From contig JAOABT010000168.1 in assembly GCA_026418215.1 (NCBI GenBank), forward strand, positions 1 to 6,742: DNA of 6,742 bases. Reading direction: 5' to 3'. Made by a program: the position numbers and the translations under genes. The notes below the pieces were generated by a model. The model was not told where the DNA came from. It made no database searches and was given only the letters and a program-made list of their open reading frames with translations. Shown here piece by piece: positions 1 to 5,078 of the stretch (positions within the stretch are counted from its first letter, which is position 1; the number at the start of each line of letters is the position of its first letter). The DNA is from Clostridia bacterium. Lineage in GTDB: Bacteria > Bacillota > Clostridia > DSM-8532.

Positions 1-584
<584 letters not shown>

Positions 585-590
585 TTACAA

Positions 591-597
591 CCCCTTT
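591..597 (-). promoter_or_regulatory. Ribosome binding site fixing the TTG start of mreB/mbl
   Basis: On the minus strand AAAGGGG lies 9 nt upstream of the TTG at 579-581. A stop codon at 585-587 is in frame just before, so this site and the conserved N-terminus decide the start. Confidence 0.7.
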
Positions 598-611
598 GCA
601 CCTTTATATGC

Positions 612-629
612 ATTGCTAATATTAGCAAT
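612..629. repeat. Perfect 18-bp palindrome, possible operator upstream of mreB/mbl
   Basis: ATTGCTAATATTAGCAAT reads identically on both strands with no spacer and is centred between 620 and 621. It covers the proposed -10 box of mreB/mbl, a usual place for a repressor operator. Having no loop, it suits a dimeric DNA-binding protein better than an RNA hairpin. It vaguely resembles a Rex site (TTGTTAA-N4-TTAACAA), but the half-site spacing is 2 bp shorter, so I do not assign a regulator. Confidence 0.6.
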
Positions 630-647
630 TTATTTCCCGGATAGCAA
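619..647 (-). promoter_or_regulatory. Candidate sigma-A promoter of mreB/mbl
   Basis: On the minus strand a -35 TTGCTA (642-647) and a -10 TAATAT (619-624) are separated by 17 bp. Each box matches 4 of 6 consensus positions. It lies after the spoIIID terminator hairpin and before the mreB/mbl ribosome binding site, where a separate vegetative promoter would be expected, because a cell-shape gene should not depend only on sporulation transcription. The -10 box is in the centre of a perfect palindrome. Confidence 0.4.
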
Positions 648-677
648 TAGGCAACACACAATCTTAACAGGGCATGC

Positions 678-702
678 AAAAAGCCGGTGTTAACCGACTT
701 TT
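678..702 (-). terminator. Intrinsic terminator overlapping the spoIIID stop codon
   Basis: In the minus-strand transcript a stem AAAAGUCGGU/ACCGGCUUUU closes a UAAC tetraloop and is followed by a U run. The stem has one G-U wobble. The spoIIID stop codon falls in the loop region (690-692), so translating ribosomes would cover the hairpin. The A-tract on the opposite side could make it work in both directions. Confidence 0.7.
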
Positions 703-953
703 CTGCCATCTCTCCCATATTTCATCTTGGTAGCTTCGCCGCCGCGGATATGACGTTCCGCTTTGTTCTCGTCGAGTATCCTCTTGACCTGCCCCGCCAT
801 AGACGGATCCAGCTTTGCCAGCCTTTCCGTTACGTCTTTGTGTACTGTAGATTTCGATATTCCGAAACTCTGTGCAGCTGCCCGGACCGTAGTCCTATTC
901 TCGATTATGAAGCTCCCAAGCTCCAAGGCGCGTTCCTCTATGTAATGTCTCAT
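690..953 (-). CDS. spoIIID: Stage III sporulation transcriptional regulator SpoIIID
   Basis: SpoIIID is a small DNA-binding protein of the mother cell that activates and represses many sigma-E and sigma-K dependent genes during endospore formation. The 87-residue product is close to the Bacillus subtilis protein (93 residues). It shares the characteristic run GISKSTVHKDVTERL (residues 31-45) and RHIRGGEATKMKY (67-79). The helix-turn-helix is at about residues 22-41, and the C-terminal tail is basic, as expected for the second DNA-contacting element. The ATG at 951-953 has a GGGAGG ribosome binding site about 8 nt upstream. It lies directly upstream of mreB/mbl on the same strand, which is the conserved order in spore formers. 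Its presence implies that the organism forms, or descends from organisms that formed, endospores. Confidence 0.97.
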   Translation of the reverse strand: MRHYIEERALELGSFIIENRTTVRAAAQSFGISKSTVHKDVTERLAKLDPSMAGQVKRILDENKAERHIRGGEATKMKYGRDGRKVG

Positions 954-1189
954 GCGCCTGCCTCCCGCACAGCGCCTTAAACGGCTTGATGTCCCGATAC
1001 TATATATATTAGGGAGGGTTGGACGCTATACCCATTATTTAAAATATCATAGCTTTCCTGTTTCAATAAGCATTACAGAGCTGTAAAAGCAGCACCCGAG
1101 CCATCTTTAAGCGTTTCTCCAGCTAAACGCCCGATTAAAATGCCTAGTCATGTTGACTTCTATTTTTGCATACTCTGCTTCCTTTCATT
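954..1189. other. Intergenic region upstream of spoIIID
   Basis: This 236-bp region separates the end of the UbiE-like methyltransferase gene from spoIIID. It holds the spoIIID ribosome binding site, a 6-bp inverted repeat with a 2-nt centre (TTACAG/CTGTAA, 1073-1086) and a small hairpin at 1111-1130. On the minus strand TGATATT (1043-1049) and TATAGCGT (1023-1030) are weakly reminiscent of sigma-E boxes, but the 12-bp spacing is short and the -10 match is poor. I see no convincing gene in it. Confidence 0.6.
1111..1130 (-). terminator. Weak hairpin after the methyltransferase operon
   Basis: A 6-bp stem GCGTTT/AAACGC with an 8-nt loop lies 60 nt past the stop codon of the UbiE-like gene. 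On the minus strand it is followed by TTAAAG rather than a real U run, so it is a poor intrinsic terminator. It is listed because no better one is visible for this operon. Confidence 0.25.
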
Positions 1190-1846
1190 TTAGGCGTTCG
1201 TTTGTTCATCCATTGTCTTGTGTGCTATGATCAGCTTCGTAAAGGTGTACGCTTCAATGGCGTCGACCGAGATGCCGCTCTTTTTAAGCTGCGCTCCCCA
1301 ATCGATTTTAAGAAAATCGCCAAAGCCCCTGGGCTCAAACCTATAGGGGAAGAAGTTGAACATCGCGGCTCCGAGCTTATGGGACGGTCTATTCCACTCA
1401 ATGATATAAAGGCTTCCCCCGGGCTTTAATACCCGGCTCATTTCACCAATGGCAGCCTCCATGACGGCTGGAGGCATTTCATGAAGCGACAGCGAGGTGG
1501 TGACAATATCAAATCGCTGCTGTAAGTCCAGATGGGTGGCATCCATACAGTGAAGTGTTATGTTATCGATCCTTTTCTTCTTGATTTTCCTCCGTGCAAC
1601 AGCAAGCATCTCTAAAGACAGGTCTATGCCCGTAATTTTATTTTTGTCATTCTTTCTCGCAATGGCCAAGGCGCTGTTTCCGGTTCCGAAACACACATCC
1701 AAGATTGAGAGCTCTTCGTTGGGGATGTGCCTTGCAAGCCCAAGCCTTGGATTCCCCTTACGCGTGACAAACAAAAGATCCATCAGATCATAGACGCCTG
1801 CAAAAAGCTTATATTGGAATTTAGCTTTTTCGTTATGATTTTTCAT
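1190..1846 (-). CDS. Class I SAM-dependent methyltransferase, UbiE/COQ5-like
   Basis: This 218-residue cytoplasmic protein has the Rossmann-fold methyltransferase layout. Motif I is SILDVCFGTGN at residues 47-57 (SAM glycine loop), the acidic residue after strand 2 is in GIDLS (73-77), MDATHLDL (101-108) is the motif that contacts the adenine, and RVLKPGGSLYIIEW (138-151) is the usual post-motif. The N-terminal FAGVYDLMD resembles the start of UbiE-type enzymes. The substrate cannot be read from the sequence. The start ATG at 1844-1846 has a GGAGG site that lies inside the last codons of the upstream ICMT-like gene; the gap between the two genes is 3 nt, so translation is very likely coupled. 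A true menaquinone methyltransferase (menG/ubiE) is less likely, because the protein is divergent and its partner is not a menaquinone gene. Confidence 0.88.
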   Translation of the reverse strand: MKNHNEKAKFQYKLFAGVYDLMDLLFVTRKGNPRLGLARHIPNEELSILDVCFGTGNSALAIARKNDKNKITGIDLSLEMLAVARRKIKKKRIDNITLHCMDATHLDLQQRFDIVTTSLSLHEMPPAVMEAAIGEMSRVLKPGGSLYIIEWNRPSHKLGAAMFNFFPYRFEPRGFGDFLKIDWGAQLKKSGISVDAIEAYTFTKLIIAHKTMDEQTNA

Positions 1847-1849
1847 ACC

Positions 1850-2389
1850 TTACCTCCAAACAAGATACCTTGGTGTTGTTTTCTGGTACTGTCGGTAGAC
1901 ATCGCCGTATAACGCTGTCAAATGCCTTTCCTCCTCAAGTATGAGAAAATGCAGTGCTATGATATTGATTAAAACAGCGATAATGACTGCAACACTAAAA
2001 TACATCAGGGAAAAGCCCAAAAACATAAGGTCAAACCCAACGAATGCAGGATTACGGCTGTATTTGTAGAGACCCGAGGTAATAAGCTCTGAACTCGTTT
2101 TTTTATCGATGCCCACGCGCCAGGATGTTTTCATAAAGACCATGGCCATTATGAAAATGGCACAGCCAAGGGTCATTATCAAAAGACCCGCCACCCGTAA
2201 GATAGAGTCCTTTGGGATGAGAGGAACCGTAACCGGCCAGAAGACTCTTTCAAAGATTGATAGGAAAAGCCATAAAGCAGCCCAAATGAGCGTGGAGGTT
2301 TTTACGATAACCTCAGTCTTATGTATTTTTTTCTCTTTACCTGCTCTTCCCAATACATTGGCCTGGATACCCTGTTTTTGAGCAGCCAT
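1850..2389 (-). CDS. ICMT/PEMT-like integral membrane methyltransferase
   Basis: This is a 179-residue membrane protein of the isoprenylcysteine carboxyl methyltransferase / phospholipid methyltransferase type. Hydrophobic segments are at about residues 31-47, 64-86, 115-131 and 132-151. The C-terminal signature is intact: GLYKYSRNPAF (106-116), LEEERHL (151-157), then YGDVYRQYQKTTPRY (161-175), which in the family form the SAM-binding cap. Bacteria generally lack prenylated CaaX proteins, so the natural substrate is unknown; a lipid or small thiol/metalloid compound is possible. I chose the ATG at 2387-2389 because AAGGAGGTG (2394-2402) lies 4 nt before it. The longer reading from 2410 would place this Shine-Dalgarno inside the gene. 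It is the first gene of an operon with the UbiE-like methyltransferase. Confidence 0.85.
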   Translation of the reverse strand: MAAQKQGIQANVLGRAGKEKKIHKTEVIVKTSTLIWAALWLFLSIFERVFWPVTVPLIPKDSILRVAGLLIMTLGCAIFIMAMVFMKTSWRVGIDKKTSSELITSGLYKYSRNPAFVGFDLMFLGFSLMYFSVAVIIAVLINIIALHFLILEEERHLTALYGDVYRQYQKTTPRYLVWR

Positions 2390-2393
2390 GAGG

Positions 2394-2402
2394 CACCTCC
2401 TT
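2394..2402 (-). promoter_or_regulatory. Ribosome binding site deciding the start of the ICMT-like gene
   Basis: AAGGAGGTG on the minus strand is almost fully complementary to the 16S 3' end. Its GGAGG core is 6 nt from the ATG at 2387-2389. It rules out the upstream ATG at 2408-2410 as the main start. Confidence 0.85.
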
Positions 2403-2440
2403 ATATACATATGAACAATTATTCATATTTTATGTATATA
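2402..2440. repeat. Outer 10-bp inverted repeat around the operator
   Basis: TATATACATA (2402-2411) is the exact reverse complement of TATGTATATA (2431-2440). Its centre is 2-3 bp away from the centre of the inner dyad at 2409-2428, so the two are separate symmetries. It could be a second protein site or simply AT-rich leader DNA. It ends at the -10 box on one side and the ribosome binding site on the other. Confidence 0.5.
2409..2428. promoter_or_regulatory. ArsR/SmtB-like operator inverted repeat
   Basis: The 20-bp near-perfect dyad contains TGAACAATTATTCA (2413-2426) with AT flanks; only one symmetric base pair is mismatched. It fits the TGAAyA-N2-TrTTCA core typical of operators bound by ArsR/SmtB metal-sensing repressors such as SmtB and CzrA. 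It lies a few bases downstream of the predicted transcription start of the methyltransferase operon, so a bound repressor would block transcription. The assignment is by resemblance; no such repressor gene is in the window. Confidence 0.5.
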
Positions 2441-2468
2441 ATATATGCCTTTCCTTCACGATTGTCAA
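2440..2468 (-). promoter_or_regulatory. Strong sigma-A promoter of the methyltransferase operon
   Basis: On the minus strand a perfect -35 TTGACA (2463-2468) is separated by 17 bp from a -10 TATATT (2440-2445, 5 of 6). Transcription should start near 2433, giving a leader of about 45 nt that contains the ArsR-type dyad and the ribosome binding site. Such a strong core promoter suggests the operon is held off by a repressor. Confidence 0.8.
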
Positions 2469-2555
2469 CAGAAAGACGCCCATTGACGAAATCCCGGTAT
2501 TTACAAGATTTATCCCCTTTTGATTTGTGAAGAGCTTGGCGTTTTAGCCCGCTAA

Positions 2556-4169
2556 CTATGGATTGAGGACTTCCAGAGCCTTGGAGAGAACGGTATCCTG
2601 ACCGCTTGAAAAATCCTCGCGCACATTGATTTCCGGTTCTATACCGGCTTCATAGCTGGTACCGCTTCCCGGATGACAAAGGCTGTAGGGCTGGGCAATG
2701 TAAAAAGAGGACCCGTCGGGCAAGACGCTCAAGGCCGTTGGTGAGCCACCGCCCATGGTTTTTTCCCCGATTATGGTACCCATCCGGTTATCCTGAAACA
2801 GCCCCGCAAAGATATTGGCGGCTTGGTACGTATATGGGTTGATAAGAAGGATGACCGGCTTGTCATAAGAATAAGCGCCTGTTTTGGTCCATACCTTCTT
2901 CAATGGGACCAGAGCATCTGCCGTTTTCTGCAAACAGTTGATTTCCAGACTGCTCCCTTCCTTCATAAAGGCTGCAAGCAAGGTTCCAAGGTTTTGGAGC
3001 GCGCCGCCTGAATTGAAACGCAGATCAATAATAAGGGCCTTGGTATCCTTAAAATAGTCAAAGGCCGCAGGCAGCTGCGTTAAGAAGCTTTCATTATCAC
3101 TTGCGAAGGAATGAATTCTCAGGTAGCCCACCTTGCTGTCGAGAAGCTTGTATTCACTTTGGGTAAAGCTCGGGTTTTCATCTAGCTTAGCCTTTAATCC
3201 ATCCCGATAACGGTTAAGGTTTTCCTTCTCCTTATAGCCAGAGTCGGTTGGAAGGTTTAAGTAAAAGGATATTTTATTGAGATAGGTCTGGTAATTGTTA
3301 AGAAGATCAAGCTGCTTTGAGGCGTACATGATGTAATTGAGGTTGGGAAGATTCTTAGATTCCACATCCACCTGGCTGGGGTCCAGCATCGTAGCCTCAT
3401 GCCCTTCAAGATAGGGGTAATACCTTTGTAGATACTGCTTCAAATAGACGGCTGAGAATCTCAGGATATCGGGCGTAAGCTCATAATCCCCATAGGCCAT
3501 GAATTTCGACAGCTGTTCGGGGAGACTGGGCAGGTTCGTGGCGCTGTCAATATAATAGCGGCTAAGATCGGGGCACATTGCAAGATCCCCTCTAAAAAAA
3601 GCATAATTAAACAGCATTACAGGGAAGTAGATTCTATCCCTATACCTCTGAAAGGACACATTAAAATCCGACAGTCTGGTAACCTGAGAAACATACTCAG
3701 GCTGTGCATCAGCACTCTGGAGGCCGACGAAGCTGGGGTCGCCAAGGACCTCGGGCATTAAAGGCGTCACTTTGGTGTTAATGCCGATGCTTCCCGTGCT
3801 GACGTCAAAAATGCTTCGCATGGCTTCTTCCGGGCTGGAAGGAAGCTTGAATTTGTCCGGGATTTGTTGATTGATCATCTGAAGCACCTTGACGGCATCC
3901 TCCAGAGAGATGTAATCAATGGATTTATATTTAACAAAATAATAGGTGTCAATGGCGGACCCCATCTCAACATCTTTACGCGAGAGACTGCAGCTGTTAT
4001 CAAAAGCTTTTATTCCTGCGGCGTTAAGCACTATGGCCGAGCCCGTCGTCGAGCTTGTATTGGCTTCACTGCCGGTACCCGGGGCATACATGCTCCTGCT
4101 TCTTATAACCAGAGCTATAGTAAAAATAGCAAGAACAGCTATTGCAATATAAATTTTAGTCTTCCTCAT
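2556..4169 (-). CDS. Membrane-anchored S41 (tricorn/CTP-like) peptidase homologue, probably inactive
   Basis: This 537-residue protein begins with a basic MRKTK and a hydrophobic segment (about residues 6-22), a signal peptide or signal anchor, followed by a Ser/Thr/Gly-rich linker (about 31-45). The rest should therefore be outside the cytoplasm. Residues about 345-515 match the S41 catalytic core: KVGYLRIHSF (346-355), ALIIDLRFNSGGA (378-390), PVILLINPYTYQAANIFAG (438-456), GTIIGEKTMGGGS (464-476). In active tricorn-like members the third segment reads TYSAAEDF; here it is TYQAANIF, with Gln449 (CAA) in place of the nucleophile Ser. The position of the CTP lysine is Gly474. The long N-terminal part (60-330) is unassigned, and I see no clear PDZ domain. 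I chose the ATG at 4167-4169 because AAGAGGTG lies 4 nt upstream and the signal segment follows at once; a reading from 4238 has no comparable support. No clear terminator follows. Confidence 0.82.
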   Translation of the reverse strand: MRKTKIYIAIAVLAIFTIALVIRSRSMYAPGTGSEANTSSTTGSAIVLNAAGIKAFDNSCSLSRKDVEMGSAIDTYYFVKYKSIDYISLEDAVKVLQMINQQIPDKFKLPSSPEEAMRSIFDVSTGSIGINTKVTPLMPEVLGDPSFVGLQSADAQPEYVSQVTRLSDFNVSFQRYRDRIYFPVMLFNYAFFRGDLAMCPDLSRYYIDSATNLPSLPEQLSKFMAYGDYELTPDILRFSAVYLKQYLQRYYPYLEGHEATMLDPSQVDVESKNLPNLNYIMYASKQLDLLNNYQTYLNKISFYLNLPTDSGYKEKENLNRYRDGLKAKLDENPSFTQSEYKLLDSKVGYLRIHSFASDNESFLTQLPAAFDYFKDTKALIIDLRFNSGGALQNLGTLLAAFMKEGSSLEINCLQKTADALVPLKKVWTKTGAYSYDKPVILLINPYTYQAANIFAGLFQDNRMGTIIGEKTMGGGSPTALSVLPDGSSFYIAQPYSLCHPGSGTSYEAGIEPEINVREDFSSGQDTVLSKALEVLNP

Positions 4170-4215
4170 TAGACACCTCTTAGAATAGCTTGGAAAAATA
4201 TGTATCGTGCAATCT

Positions 4216-4244
4216 ATCATACCAAACCCGTATGACAAATTCCA
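4216..4244 (-). promoter_or_regulatory. Candidate extended -10 promoter of the S41 homologue
   Basis: On the minus strand the -10 TATGAT (4216-4221, 5 of 6) is preceded by the TGn extension (4222-4224). A poor -35 TGGAAT lies 17 bp upstream (4239-4244, 3 of 6). It is 47 bp from the start codon. The extended -10 makes it plausible despite the weak -35. Confidence 0.4.
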
Positions 4245-4276
4245 GCATATTTATAGGTGGTCTTGTGACCCAGGGC

Positions 4277-4306
4277 TTGCGAAGGTCCAACCCCCTGCGT
4301 TATCAT
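4277..4306 (+). promoter_or_regulatory. Candidate promoter of the ankyrin-repeat gene
   Basis: TTGCGA (4277-4282, 4 of 6) and TATCAT (4301-4306, 5 of 6) are separated by 18 bp. The site lies 35 bp before the start codon, in the divergent gap between this gene and the S41 homologue. Confidence 0.4.
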
Positions 4307-4341
4307 GAAGTAGCTAACAAGAAATTACCAGGAGGAAGTCT

Positions 4342-4797
4342 ATGAACTTGTTTGAAGCATGCATCACCGGCCACGTCGGTGAGCTGAAAGCCTTAATACA
4401 GTCTGGTATAAACTTAAATGTTAAAATCGGTGAGGGCGACACCCCGCTCTGCATCGTCGCAAAATGCAGGCCTGACCTTGTGAAGCTGTTTATCGAGAAT
4501 GGCGCTGATGTAAACCAGAAGTCAGACAGCAACATCAGTCCGCTCCATTGGGCTGTAGAATACGACAATACAGACGTCGTTACCCATCTATTGGAAGCCG
4601 GCGCCAATACTGAGATTACCGACCATAGCGGTGAAACGCCGTTGCACTGGGCCGGCTGGACAGGCCACCACAAAAGCGCTGCCTTGATCATTGCCCACGG
4701 CGGTAATATCAAAGCGACTAACACTAGCGGTAAAACCCCTCTGGACCTGGCAAAAATGCAGGAACACACCGAAATGATCAGATTGCTGACAAAATGA
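4342..4797 (+). CDS. Ankyrin-repeat protein
   Basis: This 151-residue protein is built almost entirely of ankyrin repeats, helix-loop-helix modules that bind other proteins. Four to five repeats can be seen: about 1-31 (degenerate capping), 32-63 starting at DTPL, 65-97 with SPLHWA, 98-130 with TPLHWA, and 131-151 with TPLDLA (C-terminal cap). The NGADVN and AGAN turns (53-58, 86-89) are typical. There is no signal peptide or membrane segment, so it should be cytoplasmic. The ATG at 4342-4344 has AGGAGG 6-7 nt upstream. It is the only plus-strand gene here and stands alone, so its partner cannot be inferred from context. Ankyrin proteins are less common in bacteria than in eukaryotes but are known in many; transfer is possible but not shown. 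Confidence 0.93.
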   Translation: MNLFEACITGHVGELKALIQSGINLNVKIGEGDTPLCIVAKCRPDLVKLFIENGADVNQKSDSNISPLHWAVEYDNTDVVTHLLEAGANTEITDHSGETPLHWAGWTGHHKSAALIIAHGGNIKATNTSGKTPLDLAKMQEHTEMIRLLTK

Positions 4798-4871
4798 ACC
4801 ACCACGGAAACCCTAAATAAATGGGACCTAAGTAAATGAAGCAATAGCTCTTAGCCTATTTCTGACTATAA

Positions 4872-4889
4872 AAGCCCGCAGCAGGCCTT
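4872..4889. terminator. Imperfect hairpin, possible weak terminator
   Basis: AAGCCC and GGCCTT flank a short loop and pair with one mismatch or bulge. On the minus strand the stem is followed by TTTTATAG, so it could back up termination of leftward transcription. On the plus strand no T run follows. Confidence 0.3.
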
Positions 4890-4895
4890 AAAACT

Positions 4896-4961
4896 AATAA
4901 GCTCCCCTTGACGTTGTACACCTGAAATGGAATTATTCAGGTCGGCAACGGGGAGCTTATT
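4896..4961. repeat. Hairpin element A: 66-bp nested inverted repeat
   Basis: A perfect 12-bp outer stem AATAAGCTCCCC/GGGGAGCTTATT (4896-4907 with 4950-4961) encloses a 4-bp GTTG/CAAC stem (4913-4916 with 4946-4949). Inside is a perfect 7-bp stem ACCTGAA/TTCAGGT (4920-4926 with 4936-4942) with a 9-nt loop. The one-sided 5-nt bulge TTGAC gives the element an orientation. It sits between two convergent genes and would form a stable RNA hairpin from either strand, so it may end both transcripts, although the following sequence is only moderately T-rich. A related element, apparently inverted, lies at 6602-6667. Confidence 0.85.
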
Positions 4962-5015
4962 CATCTTTTACTGTATGCGGCTTTAAACTCTGGCTGATGT
5001 CAGCATTTAGTCATC

Positions 5016-5071
5016 ACTTCAGGGAGCCTGTGGACCAGCTGTCATCCCTAGATAGCCAAACTTTAGGGAGC
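5016..5071 (+). repeat. Two direct copies of ACTTYAGGGAGC
   Basis: ACTTCAGGGAGC (5016-5027) and ACTTTAGGGAGC (5060-5071) differ at one position and are 44 bp apart, just past the 3' end of the guanylyltransferase gene. The second copy also forms the right arm of a TCCCTA/TAGGGA hairpin (5045-5050 with 5064-5069). The role is unknown. Confidence 0.5.
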
Positions 5072-5078
5072 AGGCGCA

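Larger units (their letters stand above)
4798..5078. other. Convergent intergenic region rich in inverted and direct repeats
   Basis: This 281-bp gap between the ends of the ankyrin gene and the guanylyltransferase gene has no credible gene. It holds an imperfect hairpin (4872-4889), the large nested hairpin element (4896-4961), the small dyad GCTGA/TCAGC (4993-5004), a TCCCTA/TAGGGA hairpin (5045-5069) and two copies of ACTTYAGGGAGC. The hexamer GGGAGC occurs at 4951, 5022 and 5066, all on the plus strand. Confidence 0.7.

Noticed and set aside
612..629. Rex (NADH-sensor) operator
   Set aside because: The half-sites TTGCTAA/TTAGCAA resemble Rex half-sites, but the central spacing is 2 bp rather than 4, so the geometry does not fit.
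1023..1049. Sigma-E-like promoter for spoIIID
   Set aside because: TGATATT and TATAGCGT are only 12 bp apart and the -10 matches the CATACAnT consensus poorly. It is mentioned in the intergenic entry but not claimed as a promoter.
2409..2428. ArgR (ARG box) site
   Set aside because: The minus-strand reading TGAAT-AATT-GTTCA misses the ARG box consensus at one conserved position, and the genes are unrelated to arginine. The ArsR/SmtB pattern fits without a mismatch.
4314..4844. Minus-strand open frame of 176 codons covering the ankyrin gene
   Set aside because: It is antisense to a clear ankyrin-repeat protein that has a good ribosome binding site. Its own translation looks like low-complexity antisense sequence and matches nothing I know.
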